Translations under genes and position numbers: made by a program
Shown: positions 23,960-36,082 of the stretch, in pieces
How positions within the stretch are numbered: the first letter of the stretch is position 1
Layout of the letters: each line of letters opens with the position of its first letter
Notes under the pieces: model-generated
What the model saw: the letters and a program-made list of their open reading frames with translations, nothing else
What the model was told of the DNA's origin: nothing
The model's database searches: none
Origin: Anthonomus grandis grandis
Taxonomy: Eukaryota; Arthropoda; Insecta; Coleoptera; Curculionidae
Length of the DNA stretch: 64,000 nucleotides
Reading direction: 5' to 3'
NCBI RefSeq assembly: GCF_022605725.1
Contig: NC_065558.1
Coordinates: forward strand, 2,418,001-2,482,000

Positions 23960-24390
23960 TGTAAACATAAACGCGGATGCCGCCGCGAAGTAACCGATTT
24001 ATTCATGGAGAAAAACGCACCCCAAAAGAAAATCCAAAGTTTACCATCCGAGTAAAATATGAGAAAGGGGTGGGCGGCCTACATGACGGACATGGAAAAT
24101 CGGCGAAAGAAAACGTCTCATCAGTTGCAAAATCCAGACAAACGCCCACGGAGTCTCAACGTAACTGAACGGACGTTCCACGCCGCAAAAGCGTTAAATC
24201 CAGAAAATGTTGAATAATTAATGGATCACCTTGCCATTGGTCGTCATGGAGATCGCATTGTTGGTTGTCTTGACCGTTGTCCATGGGGCGCATGATGGAT
24301 ATGGAAAAGGGGCGGTCGGTAAAGGGCATCGATCACCACGTGAACATTTGTATTGGACCGTGACGTAGGCGTCCTTTGATGAATGATTCA
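23960..24390. other. GC-richer island of unknown nature
   Basis: A marked local rise in G+C with GGATGCCGCCGCGAAGTAAC, a CCATGGGGCGCATGATGG segment and CCGTGACGTAGGCG. A short plus-strand frame begins around 23977 and another ATG frame at about 24083 runs 45 codons (MTDMENRRKKTSHQLQNP...). Neither resembles a family I know. It could be a promoter/5' exon or the leader of an unrecognised mobile element. Confidence 0.3.
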
Positions 24391-24818
24391 CACCGTTTAT
24401 AAGAGGGTCCCTTTTTGTCCAATTTTTCCCTTTTCTTTTTTGTCGGGTTTTTTAATGGAATTCGTGATATACCTATACGCGATATTAATTTTATTTTGTA
24501 TTTCGCGAAACTGCGACGTACGTTATCGTGAACTCTTATTGAATTTTTTATGTTTGTTGTCCTTTTATTTCAATATTTATTAGGCTACCGAGAAAGTTTC
24601 AGTTGGGAGCCGAACAGGTGGTCACTTGAATTTTGGACACGTCAACTGATAAATAGTTAAATTATCGCCGTTTTACAATATTTCAATTATGCACGTTGTG
24701 TATATTTATGAAAGATTCGTTTATAAATAGTTTGATTGGCATACATATAGGCAATTTCTACCATATTTGCACTATTAAATTTTACATTTCATTTGTAAAA
24801 AAGTTATTGTTTTATACA

Positions 24819-25689
24819 TGGCACCAAATACTCAGAGCCACTGGGAAAATACACCAGTGTCTTTCAAGCGGAAATACACGCTATAGAAAGATGCGCTCAA
24901 TTAATCCTGAACAAAGACTACCTCAAGCAGGACATCGCAATCTTCACCGACAGTCAAGCAGCCATAGCAGCACTGAGTTCACATGTCATCAGTTCTAAAA
25001 TGGTAAGAGACTGTTTGGGCAAACTTAATGAGGTAGGAAAGAGAAATAAAGTCACAATATTGTGGGTACCTGGACATACAGGCGTGCAAGGTAACGAAGA
25101 AGCCAATATTCTGGCAAAAAAGGGATCTGGTTCTCAATTTGTAGGACCGGAACCTTTCTGCGGCATAGGAAAGAATACTTACCTATATGAGCTTACAAAA
25201 ATGGAGGATCAACTCAGAGAAAGCCTCTGGGATGATCATCCAGGGTCGAGACACTCCAAGATGTTCCTTGGAACCCTCGACCCAAAAAAATCTAAAGCTC
25301 TAGTAAGTTTAACTAAAACTAAACTACGGATTGTAACAGGATTCCTAACAGGGCACTGTCACCTTCGAGAACACCGCAGGAAACTAAAACTAGAACAGAC
25401 AGGTGAATGCAGATTCTGTGGGAAAGAGGAAGAGACCCCAGAACACCTAGTAACTGCATGCGAAACAGTTGCCGAAAGTCGTGCCATGCACCTCGGTAAT
25501 TATGAAATTCCAGAAGGAAATATCTCATTACTGGAACCGTCACAACTACTAGCCTTTATTAAAGCCATAGGATTGTACTAATTTGACTTGAGAATAACAT
25601 CAAGCAGTAATTAGAAAGGAGCACACAATAGATCTTTTAGGTCGCAGTGAAACTTCACCCTTATTTTAATCTAATCTAATCTAATCTAC
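24819..25689 (+). mobile_element. 5'-truncated LINE with RNase H, flanked by target duplication
   Basis: The insertion begins inside the RNase H domain: VFQAEIHAIERCAQ, IFTDSQAAIAAL, VTILWVPGHTGVQGNEEAN and LAKKG give the E...D...H...N active-site order. It ends with a Cys-rich C-terminus (CRFCGKEEETPEHLVTACE), as in R1/I-like LINEs. One frame stays open to the stop at 25579-25581. The tail is TAATCTAATCTAATCTAATC. An 11-base duplication TGTTTTATACA lies at 24808-24818 and 25690-25700, so both borders are exact. The intact frame indicates a fairly young, 5'-truncated insertion. Confidence 0.9.
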
Positions 25690-25700
25690 TGTTTTATACA

Positions 25701-26160
25701 GGACATTCAAAAATTAAGCTTAAATTATTACAGTTTTCACAAGGCAATAGCTTTCTAACTTTGATAACACCCTGTATATTATATCACCTATAAATGGGAT
25801 AATGAAGTCTTTTCTGAATTTTATAAAGTCTTCCTTTAACTAAACCTTATCATTTTTATTAAAAAAATAGCAATATTTAATATGCTGATTTGTTAAAACT
25901 TAAAACATAATATTTCATAATAAGCGATAACGAATTGACATGTCTATTATTTTCTTGAATTTTTTTTTTGTTTTATTCATTTTTTATATATAAAAGTAAC
26001 TAACTTATGGCCGGTAATCAAGTTTAAGCTTAAATAGTTATGGCTATTATAATAACAATAAAAACCCGACTATAATAATTGATTACAGCATATAACACGA
26101 TACCTTAGCGATAGGTAAAATTTAAGACTGTATTAACAATGTATCTATTCTTAAAAGAGA
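25701..26160. other. Spacer with a transposon end
   Basis: TTTGATAACACCCTGTATAT near 25760-25780 looks like the right terminal repeat of a mariner-type element whose body lies to the left, into which the LINE at 24819 inserted. The rest is AT-rich and non-coding. Confidence 0.4.
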
Positions 26161-26164
26161 AATA

Positions 26165-26450
26165 GCAATTATAAAATATACTCAAAATGATGACCATCTA
26201 ATTGCAAATATCGACGCATATTCTCTTTTTAAAATTCACTATGCGTCTTTTAATAGCATTTGTGGAGTAATACTTTGAAAAGCTTCTCTTAACTGCTCTT
26301 TCATATTTTTTGGTGTGGTCGGAGGTAACTTATTTAACTTATAAGAAAAAAATCCCGCGCTGTCAAATCAGGGGATCTTGGAGACCATGGGATATGAAAA
26401 TTATGATTTAAAAATTGTCTAACCCAGGGTGGAAATTTGGCGTTGCTGCA
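26165..26450 (-). pseudogene. Mariner-like transposase C-terminus
   Basis: Minus-strand reading gives FPPWVRQFLNHNFHIPWSPR, SPDLTARDFF (last catalytic Asp block) and KNMKEQLREAFQSITPQMLL. This matches the C-terminal part of Tc1/mariner-type transposases such as the RSPDL.PLDFFLWG...I.......LR..I..A...I.P..L family. Only this part is present. Confidence 0.6.
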
Positions 26451-27009
26451 TTCATTTGAAGCCACATAGTTCTTTAAAAGACTAGAGGCATATTGTCCAA
26501 TAATACTGGAAAATCACTATTCAGCTCATTCTCCTGATTTCAAAACTTCAGATTTTTTTTAATCATAAAAGGAATTATAAATTCTACACCCTCATACTAG
26601 ACTTAGTTAAATGTAATATTTAACTTCTAATACTCCTATGAAAAGTTTATATATTATTCGTAAATGGCCCCTTTAATTATTTATTTTATTTACTTTTTAA
26701 AAATTCCCCAGGGTATTTTCTTAAGAAAAAAAACCGACTGGCCGTGAACTTAATTACTGCGTATATTCTTTATGAATTAATTGTGCGATTTAAATGTACA
26801 CATTTCTATTTGTCAAGGTTAGGTCAATATTAAAATTTTTATTATAGGGAGCTGAATATACTGCAAATTTGGATATATTGTATTTTTTAATATAATGAAA
26901 ATCAAACGAATCAGCATTCAGACTGAGAAGTTAGAGAAAAAGAGAATAAACTCATGTTAGCTTAAGTTTAATCATGACAGAGAATTATATTTTGGTGATA
27001 TTATGGAAA

Positions 27010-29296
27010 AGTGTGTTACAATTACCATGGGATATAGTTGTTGTTGTTTCGAAATAGACAATATTTCGGACTTTTTTGAAATAGAAATTTATTGAGCTAT
27101 TTGATTGATGTCACTTGTCATCTTGCAAAACAAGAATTATCTTTTAGAGGCCACAATGAAAAATCCGATTCTTTTAATACTGGCAATTTTCGTGAAACAT
27201 TTAACTTGTTAATTAAACGTGACATCGAAATGCAAAACCATTTAAAAAAAATAGGCAGTAATTTTTCTGGTTTATCTAAGACTATCCAAAACGATATAAT
27301 AGGTTGTATCTCTGAACACCTTTTGGAGACAATACATAAAGAAATAAAAGAAGCATTATTTTTTTCTGTACAAGTTGATGACACTACTGACATTTTAGAA
27401 AAATCACAATGCGCTATTTCGGTCAGATATGTAAACTGTCACCAATCTGGTGACATTAAAGAGAGATTTTTGGGATTTTTTGATGTAAGTCAAGATGGAA
27501 CGGCAGACGCGATGTACGAATTAATTGTTTCTGTTTTAAGTCCTTTCGATTATAAGAAAAATTTAGTTGGTCAATGTTATGATGGCGCTAGCGTAATGGC
27601 TGGTTCGTTAAATGGTTTGGAAAAAAAAATTAAAGACGATGCTCAATTAGCTTTATTTACACATTGCAGTACGCACCGATTAAACTTAGTTCTACAGAAT
27701 GGAGCAAAAACTATTAAAAATTGCCTAATTTTTTTGCGAGCGTAGCTTACATTCCCGGCTTCTTCCATCAATCTGCAAAGTGAACATTTATTTTGGACTC
27801 TATAGTTGGAAAAAGGATACCGACTGCTGTAGATACCAGATGGGCTTCACGTTCAAAAATCGTTTATCTTTTAGATTCAAAATGGAATGACTTAAAAAAA
27901 GTTTTGCAAGCAATTATTGACGATCAATCTTCATCATCCGAGTCAATTAACGGGGCAAAGGGATATCTTAGATTTATGAAAGATTTAGAATTTTCTTTTT
28001 TAACCGCGGCTTACAAAAATGTATTTGATATTACGGATCCACTATTTAGTATTTTGCAAAAAAAGTCTTTAGATATAGCTTATTGTCAAAATCAGGTATT
28101 TTTAACAAAAGAGGGTCTACAGTCCTTGTGGAATGAATTAACCTTCGAACAATTTTTTGAAGAGGCAAAAGTTCCAAGAGTATAAGAAAAATTTTCCAAC
28201 TTCTTTAGTTACAAGTGTCACCAACCTTTATAAAAATATTTTTGACAAACAGCAACTAATTAATGAGTTAAGTGTAATTTTTTACGATGAAGAACTTTAA
28301 ATGTAGAGTCGATTTTAAAACATTTTATAGATAATGGTCTTAAAGAAATATTTCCCCAAGCTTTTACACTTTTTACGCTTATTGCTACAATACCAATCAC
28401 AAGTACATCAGTTGGAAGACATTTTTCATGCCTTAAACGCATAAAAACATATTCCCGAAATAAAATAGGTAATGAGCGCTTATCATCACTTGCTTTAATT
28501 TCCATCGAAAAGGAACTCTTTTGCTCTTTACAGGGATCTGATAATTTTACAGATTTAATAATAAGTAGGTTTGCACTTTTAAAGGACAGAAGAATAAACC
28601 TTATTTATAAAAATTAGTTGTTTTACAACTAAAATAAAAAACTTTAAAAAAAAAACAAAACAAAAATTTAAAAATAAAAAGAACAAAAAAAAATTTTAAA
28701 AATCAAAAATTAAAAACAAAATCTATGTTAAGTATAAGAATATTATGATATCTAATATTATGATATCTATGATATGCATTTTTGGTAAGTAAAAAAGATA
28801 ATTTATTTGTACAAAAATTAAATCGTTAATAAAAATTAATTTATTTGTATTTATTTATAATATAGAAGATTATTTACTGCATCTTTGCATCTTATAGTAG
28901 GTATCTGTCAATAACAGTAGGTAGTATATATATCTAAGGATTTAGTGAAATTAAATGAAATATGGATATAACACAAAAATTACGATCATAATTTAAATTC
29001 ATACAACTTTGTAAAGGTGTGTTTCATTTTGTTTTTTTTTGTTTCCGCATTTTTTTTTGTTGATTGAAATCTAAATTTAAAAAAAAATATTATTTTTAGG
29101 TAATTTTTTTTAAAGATTTCGAAAACGTAATTTTTGTCTTAATTTTAGTAAATTATTAATGAAAAGTGGCCGTGGCACCACAATTTTTTTTTAAATCCCG
29201 AAAAAGCGGGGGGAGGGGGAGCTCGGGCTACTCGGTGTGCGCACTGTTATAATAATATGTCGCCTACCTTAGATTACAGGGCGCGAGCCGCCACTG
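27010..29296 (+). mobile_element. hAT-type element (DUF4371/ZMYM1-like transposase), broken
   Basis: A long frame (27092-27745) contains RETFNLLIKRDIEMQNHLKK, FFSVQVDDTTDILEKSQCAI, VGQCYDGASVMAGSLNGL and LFTHCSTHRLNLVLQN, the DUF4371 hAT-derived domain of zinc-finger MYM-type-1-like proteins (D..TD, Y.G...M.G, CH.H.LNL). A second frame reads RIPTAVDTRWASRSKIVYLL. After another shift come TSTSVGRHFSCLKRIKTYSR and RLSSLALISIEKE, the hAT C-terminal dimerisation domain, ending at 28615-28617. At 29281-29296 GCGCGAGCCGCCACTG is the inverse of CAGTGGCGGCTCGCGC, a typical hAT end. The left end and the zinc-finger N-terminus were not found. At least two frame breaks make it inactive. Confidence 0.8.
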
Positions 29297-31620
29297 ATAT
29301 TGTCAGAATTGGGATAACCAATCTCCTAAAGGTATTTGCTTCTATGGTGATGTTTTTTTTTGCGTTAATTTTATTTCAGAGGTTTGAGGCAGCTTCTTAT
29401 GTCATTTGAAGTGACTTTAAATGTTTTATTCCTCGTTATCTTTTGGTCTGTTAAAAACATTTTTGGCATGGAAATTGAAAAAATTATACTTTCCAGGTAG
29501 CCACAATTTTTAGAACCAAAACGTTAATCCTGGAACATATTTTTTGTTAAATTCATGTTAACAAGGGAATGCTCATATTTCGTGACTTTATACTAAAATT
29601 ATTGTGCCCAAGTTCTAGCTTTTTTTTTTTAATTTGTGTCAAATTAAAGATATTAACATTCAAATTTAAAACAAATTATCTGGAAAAGTTTTTTGGGGAT
29701 TTCAAAATTGGAATACAATTTTGTATGTGTTTTAAGCGCTTATAACTCGAAAATAATTGTGAATTTCAAATCCCCTCAAATATGAAAAAAAACACATGGG
29801 CTTCTATGCTTCTATAACCTTAAAGATATAGACGTTTTTTTGAATCAATTATTTTAATATAAATCACTATATTCCTTAATGTATCTTATAAATATAACCG
29901 CCGCGCCGTTTACTTTAAAGTTATTTTTGGGCAAATTATTATTAATATACCATGTACCCTCATAAAACAAGAAACTGGGTTGTCTGGTAATACTTATTAA
30001 CGTATATAAAATTCATTTGTTATTGTTAATTTATTATTTTACGACCTCGTTTCACGTTAATACCACCCTAATTTTTTTTTCATTTATAGGCGCGTAATAA
30101 TTTCGAACAGTTTTGCATAATTTAAGAAAAAACTTTTTTACCCTTCGGTACGGTTCAATATATAGGGGGAGGTTATGCTAGAAACGTTTATTCCACTTAT
30201 CCATTATAAATAAATAAAAGGGTCGTGTTAATCATATGGTTTGACGTCTACAGATATTTTTAAAGATTCAGAAGGTCACTTGTAAGAACTTCTTTACAAG
30301 GACGGAATTTCCGAATAACGTGCCAGTATTTTCTCCTAAATAACCACCTTAACGAGGTTTAAGTAATAACAATAGATATTCCTGGGATTATGCTACAAAT
30401 ATCTCATGCAAGTATGCGAATGTTAAAATTTGTTTATGGCATTTTTCATATATTTGTTTGACCAACATCTTTTATAATTTTTTATTCTTATTATTTAAAT
30501 AATAAATGTAAGACGTGAATTTATTTTACTTATTATATTTTATCTGGTTTTTGTCGATCATCAAAAATTAATAAAAAAAGGCAACGATAACCGATCAGAA
30601 TGTTAAGGGCTGACACGTAAAGATAAGGACGATCTGTGAGAATGTTGGTATTTACAAGTTCTCAAACAGATGTTTATCAGAATTCTTTTAAGAGATATTT
30701 CTAATATGATCCTTTTTAGAATTCAGTTCGATAGTAACTTTACTCGAAAACAGTCGTGGACAGTGTCCACTTGTTCTCCCGTAACTTTTCTCTAGTGTTG
30801 TGGTTAGTGCCTTTATTGAACTATCAAACCTGTTAAATTACAAAGGTGAGAGTTTTCACTGAGCAATGTTTTACTTTATGTTTTTCTTATTATTTTAATC
30901 ATTATTAGTATAAAGAAAGTAATGTTTAAATGCGCATCCTTCCGTACTAAGTGTAGTGACCTGATTGATACCTTGGTACGTAAAACAACGCTAGCTAGTG
31001 TAAGTAGGTGTTTGGCACTAGTGCAACCCAGAGTGTTGTGGCACCTGAGATTATTTTGTGGAGTGCTTGCTAGCACTATCCCATCAACGCTATTTCTAAT
31101 GCTGGACATCAGGTTTTTTTCTGCCTGGATTGGAGAACAACTCTTTAACAAGGTCTACTGATGTCTATAATTTGAAGGATGTTAGTCTTATTGATAGTTT
31201 TATGGTATTGTGTACAGGTGCTATAAATCTGAAATGGCCTTGTGTAAACGTACGCAATCACAATAACTAGGGTAAAATATTTGCTCACAGGTACCTTTTA
31301 CTTTTTATAGGTATGTAGTATCGTATGATTTCATTATCAATGATCTCGAATCCTGACGTAGCAATACATCTATCATTCTGTCTTCTTACACGTTCCAAAT
31401 ATACACCACAAGTTACTGTAAGTACATTTATCGTTTTGCTACTGTTTGAAAGTTTACTGTTTACGAGTTTATTGTTGTAACACATCCTGACAAAATAGTA
31501 TACATATATTAAAATCAAATAAAAGTAACTGGCAGTATTATAATACGCCCTCTCAAGAATTTAGGCCCTGACATAAATTTAGAAAACGTAATTCTTATAT
31601 TAAGATGACCACAATGTAAT
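29297..31620. other. AT-rich intergenic DNA without a recognised gene
   Basis: An inverted match (TTTTGGGGATTTCAAAATT near 29690, GAATTTCAAATCCCCTCAAA near 29762) hints at a small palindromic element. Around 30738-30850 a pyrimidine-rich segment ends in ACAAAG|GTGAGAG, which could be a non-coding exon end. Short frames at 30922-31161 and 31285-31518 resemble nothing I know. Confidence 0.35.
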
Positions 31621-32052
31621 ATTAATTTTTCAGTGTATTTATTCGTTGAATTTCTAGGACCCTATTCTTTAACTATCTATTTTTTTTTAATCTTTTCATT
31701 TTTAAATCTCCCGCCAGAAGTCAAATTCAAATAAACCACCTTTTGTGTTTCTGTGTCCTTGCCTAAAGCAATTCATTCTACCTCAATGCCTCAGACTTTA
31801 TTCAGTGACCCACTTGCTTTGCCGTCTACATGCGAGAATATTGAAGAATAACTACTGTATTAACTCTTAACCAACCTTTTTCTGTGTTATCACCTTTTTT
31901 TTAAGTGATAATTATTTTCATTCTTAATTCAGAAAATTTGTTATTAATTTTTTAGTGTATTGATTCGTTAAATTTTAAAATTTCCTTGCCTATCCTTTTT
32001 TGAATTTTAAATCTCCTCCCAGGCGTGAAATTTAAATAACCCGCCTTTTTAT
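31621..32052. repeat. Diverged tandem duplication upstream of ITPA
   Basis: Two copies, about 31621-31750 and 31943-32052, share ATTAATTTTTCAGTGTATTT, ATTCGTT, TTTTAAATCTCC and AAATAAACC-CCTTTT. They lie about 320 bases apart, and the sequence following each copy also shows weak similarity. Identity is perhaps two thirds by eye. The second copy ends about 190 bases before the ITPA start codon. Confidence 0.5.
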
Positions 32053-32242
32053 TTGACGTTATTGTGCCTGTCATCTAGAGAAAATGGGAATGACTGACTA
32101 CTCCACATAACCTTAACTATATTTTTGTGCTTTGTGACCTTAACCATAACCACACTTTTTGGCAGTAGCAGATTTTTACATTATATTTACATATTATTAT
32201 TTTTCAAATAATTTTTCCTATTTAGTTTTAAATAATTTCACA

Positions 32243-32824
32243 ATGAAACCGATAACATTTGTGACGGGAAACGCCAAAAAACTAGAAGAATTAATCTCGA
32301 TCCTAGGCTCAAACTTCCCTCGAGAACTAGTAAGTAAAAAAATCGACTTACCAGAACTACAAGGCGATATCGACGAGATTTGTATAAAAAAAGCCCAATC
32401 GGCCTACAAACAAGTCGGAGGCCCCGTTTTAGTCGAAGACACCTGCCTGTGCTTTAACGCATACAAAGGTTTACCAGGTCCATACATAAAATGGTTTCTG
32501 GAAAAAATGGGTCCCGAGGGGCTCCACAAAATGTTAGCGGGCTTCGAAGATAAAACAGGTCAGGCGGTATGCACATTCGCGTATCACTCCGGCGAAGATG
32601 GAGCTGAAGTGGTCTTGTTTCAAGGGAGATGTGAGGGCGAAATAGTGTTTCCAAAAGGTCCGAGAGATTTTGGCTGGGATCCTTGTTTTCAACCTAAAGG
32701 CTATGATGTTACTTATGCGGAGATGCCTAAGGCTGAGAAAAATAAAATTTCACATAGGTTTAAGGCTTTAGATTTGTTAAGGGATTATTTTAATAGAGCA
32801 GAGAAGTGTAAAAATAATATATGA
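32243..32824 (+). CDS. ITPA: Inosine triphosphate pyrophosphatase
   Basis: A 193-residue enzyme in one uninterrupted exon. It hydrolyses ITP, dITP and XTP to the monophosphates and pyrophosphate, keeping deaminated purines out of nucleotide pools, in the cytosol. Diagnostic blocks in order: ITFVTGNAKKLEEL (residues 4-17), IDLPELQGD, VLVEDTCLCFNAYKGLPGPY, FLEKMGPEGLHKML, RDFGWDPCFQP and TYAEMPKAEKNKISHRFKAL, all characteristic of the HAM1/ITPase family. Length matches the human protein (194). The ATG at 32243 gives the family N-terminus; the upstream in-frame extension has no family resemblance. AATAAA follows at about 32850. Being intronless is compatible with either a compact gene or an old retrocopy, but the frame is fully intact. 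Confidence 0.97.
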   Translation: MKPITFVTGNAKKLEELISILGSNFPRELVSKKIDLPELQGDIDEICIKKAQSAYKQVGGPVLVEDTCLCFNAYKGLPGPYIKWFLEKMGPEGLHKMLAGFEDKTGQAVCTFAYHSGEDGAEVVLFQGRCEGEIVFPKGPRDFGWDPCFQPKGYDVTYAEMPKAEKNKISHRFKALDLLRDYFNRAEKCKNNI

Positions 32825-32879
32825 ATAAGTTGTAAGGTAGGTAGGATGTAATAAAGTATAGGGTAAGCAATGTATTATT

Positions 32880-34138
32880 TTATTTTGGAGGGCTTTATCT
32901 GCTCCTGTGTGTACCTGGTTGTTGAAATGACATATCTCCAGGTAACCAGATATAACATTCCCGCCTTACCCCTGCCATTATACTTTTTTTTAAGCCCTCG
33001 TGACAAAATAAGAATAAAATATAATATAATTGAAAAAACTAATTAATTTAATGAAAATAGTTAGCAGTTTAAGAAAAAATAACATTTACTGTTATTTTCA
33101 ATCTACATAATACATCACAGCAAAAGATAAACTGAACTATTCTTATTAGGATCCTTTTAAAGAGTTACAAAAAATTAATAAAATCGCCCAGTCTCTCCTC
33201 GTTATTTAAAAACTCCAAAGCTCTATCTGAGAAATAAATTATTTTTCCTAAGTGTTCTCTGAGGAATTGAAAAATGTATCTAGATAGTAGTAAGAATCAA
33301 CAAGATACAATACTATTTAAAATTTTATTAATTTGAGAAGTGTCATATATAATCTGTCTTTTATCTAGGGTAATCAAATTTAATTTGTTTAATAAACTCT
33401 TAAATCTTTATCTTATTTTTAATTTGCATAAATTGATATGTCTTGAGTAAGACAATAATATCTTATTCGCCTTTTTATTAAAGGAAATTTTGAAGCACTT
33501 ATTTATGTTAAGACCCAATAGGTTGAGCTTAACGACACCAGTTAGACAAGATATCTAAATTTTTCTAGTAAGTAAATTGACATCCACATCATTCAAAATT
33601 ATCAAAAATTATAGTTTAAGAATATTGGTAAAAAACAAACAATGTTTTATACAATCTTTGACTAATAGACCAAATACCAAAGGGAAACAGTGACAGAGCC
33701 ACCCTAGAGTTTACATCTATTACTCTTGACAAAAAAATTACCAAGTTTTACCATCATTTTCGATAAGGAAACCTGGCCACCCAGTTATGTATGTGTATTT
33801 ACTTATTAAACAACAGCATGATTGAACACTTGGGGATGACTGTATAAAGATCTACAGTTTCCCGGACCATCAGTAGGTAAGACATTATTAAGGGCCCATT
33901 TATACATTAGAGCTTCTTTTGGTATTTACAAACTTCCAGAAATTTTGTGGGTTGTTCATATATATCTATTTATCGCATTTAAAATTTTTTTGTAATACTC
34001 CTGTGTTAAATTTTTACATTGTGCTCTAACTCTGCTGAAATCCAAATAGTAAGAAAAAGGAAAACTGTGGATGATTTAAATCTTCTTTGTGGAACAAAAC
34101 AGTCAATACCACAGTTTATAAATTTCTCTGACATTAAC
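32880..34138. other. Intergenic AT-rich DNA
   Basis: GGAGGGCTT (about 32886) and AAGCCCTC (about 32992) form a small palindromic frame of about 115 bases, perhaps a tiny inverted-repeat element. The rest, to 34138, shows no gene or repeat I can name. Confidence 0.35.
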
Positions 34139-34154
34139 AATTGAAGAGCTAAGT

Positions 34155-34363
34155 GGATAAAGGTGTTAAGCAACAATTTAACGAAAAGTTAGATTTTGTG
34201 CTAAATGAAGGTGTTAAGTACACATTTTTCATATATCTTTTATTCAGAAACGTACAACACATATTTACGATTTTAGTTAAGGATAAAGGAGTTAAGTGCA
34301 TCGGTAATATCGGTTCCCAAATGAATAAAGGGGTTAAGCGCACTTAACACCTTCATCCATTTT
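34155..34363. repeat. Left subterminal motif cluster of the TIR transposon
   Basis: Five copies of a motif close to GATGAAGGTGTTAAGTGCA: at 34156-34171 (part of the TIR), 34205-34222, 34281-34300, 34321-34342 and, inverted, 34341-34363. Variation is mostly in GGTGTT/GGAGTT/GGGGTT. Such arrays are binding sites for the transposase in elements like Ac or CACTA transposons; that role here is inference. Confidence 0.75.
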
Positions 34364-34470
34364 TTGGATATAACTTTGTGACAGAAAACGTGCTTGATTT
34401 GTTTATATCTTGTCGTGTCTTACTATTGTTAGAGTGTCTTTAGTGTTTATTCTAAATATTTATATTAAAA

Positions 34471-35780
34471 ATGATGCAAAGAACGGCTAAAATAATGCAT
34501 AATGCCAAAAATATGGTAGCAGTAAATACTAAAAATAATGACGGATTAATTAGTGATAATAATGGCAATGGTAGCTCTAAAAATCATCACCTAGAACCGC
34601 CACAGCTTCGTATATCAAATTGGCAGAACAAAAATTGACTATTTAGAGGGCACCATTCTAATAGACCACACAAAATTTCTAACGAAGTGTGCGACTATGT
34701 GATGATCCATATCATATCAAGAGCTTTCCAAGCGAAAAATCTCACTATTCAAGACACAAAAATCCCAACAAGCGCTACCTGTAACCATTACTATCTGTTA
34801 GAAAAATGCATTCTCTTTATTTTGAAAAGTGTGAAGATGCAAACAAACCTGATTTTTTTAAAGTTAAACCGTACACATATAGAAGAATATTTGAAACTAA
34901 ATTCAACCTATCCCTTGGACATCCACGGAGCGACACGTGTAGTGTGTGTGTGATGCCGGAAGTGGAAATGAAGAACATATACAAAGATTTCACAAAGCCT
35001 TTGACCTTCAACGAAGTGACAGACAAAATGCTGAAAAAAAAACAAAGTGGCTTACTTAACTGTAGATTTACAGCAAACTATGCCACTTCCGAGGTTCACG
35101 ACATCAAAAGCCTTTTATCTCCGGCAAATGTGGTTTTATAACCTTGGTATTCATACGATCACTTCAACTAGAAATCAAGCAAATTGTTTTACTTGGACAG
35201 AGGAAGCACGGAAGTCGCTAGCTCCTTGCTGACTTTAATTGAATTTGATGCTGCAATAAGGGAAAAAGATCAGTTAATAATCTGGTCAGATTCATGCCAG
35301 AATAAAAATTTTATGATGATTTGCCTATATCAACCGCTTATTGTTAAAGGATACTTCAAAATAATTGAACATAAGTTTTCCGAAGTTGGACACTCGTTTT
35401 TGAATTCAGATCGCGACTTTGGTCGAATCGAAAAAGTTCCTAGAAAACACAGCACAATTTATCTTCCGGGCCAGTACAGAGAAATTATCAGTAAAGCCAG
35501 TAAGAATAACCACGTTCTTGATATGGAGTCACATTTTCGCCTTTTTTCTGATTTACCCAACCAGCTAAAAGTGGTAAACAGAAAAATAAACACACTTAAT
35601 GAAAAAGTTCAATTTAGAGATGCAGTAAAATGGATCAAAGTTGAAAGATTTGGTTATTATCTATACAAAGATTCATATGAAGAAGAAGTCCCATTTAAAG
35701 TGTGTATAATGAAGCGCCAATTTAAAGCAGACCCCACACTAACAACTTCCCCGAGCAGGAAAACTTGGTCAGCTGTCTAA
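34471..35780 (+). pseudogene. Transposase-like gene of the TIR transposon, frameshifted
   Basis: The reading frame starts MMQRTAKIMHNAKNM and meets a stop at about 34636. It then continues as HSNRPHKISNEVCDYVMIHI and, in another frame, KPYTYRRIFETKFNLSLGHP followed by RSDTCSVC. After a gap come FYNLGIHTITSTRNQANCFT, one more frame change, and TEVASSLLTLIEFDAA, LIIWSDSCQNKNFMM, HKFSEVGHSFLNSDRDFGRI and EKVPRKHSTIYL. These blocks are those of a widespread uncharacterised insect family (I think Pfam DUF7869, from memory). Asp in WSDSC, Asp in DRDFG and Glu in IEK are the best candidates for a DDE-type triad, by inference. Its position between TIRs argues that it is the transposase. Confidence 0.7.
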
Positions 35781-36082
35781 GGAAACAACTGAAAATATGA
35801 AGGAGCAATTGGTGTTTGTTAAAGAAGAGTACAGATATTTCTACGAAAATGTCATTGAGGAGAACTTATGCCACAGGAAGAAAAAAGAAAGAAAAAATAA
35901 AACAGTTTTTACAGCAGAATAACATTTTTTTGTTTTTAGTTTTGTGCTTTTATTTTTTGTGTTTGGCAACAAAGAACAATAAAATATTTACTTTTTTCAT
36001 ATTGATAGTTTTTTTAACATAAACTTCAACGCATTTTTAAAATAAACTGGTAGATAGACAAGTATGTACGTTATTATGTTGT

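Noticed and set aside
30922..31161. Overlapping short frames on both strands (about 80-90 codons)
   Set aside because: No recognisable motif, no splice-consistent partner, frames open on both strands at once.
32159..32242. N-terminal extension of ITPA from an upstream start
   Set aside because: The extra residues are AT-driven and hydrophobic; the family N-terminus begins exactly at the ATG at 32243.
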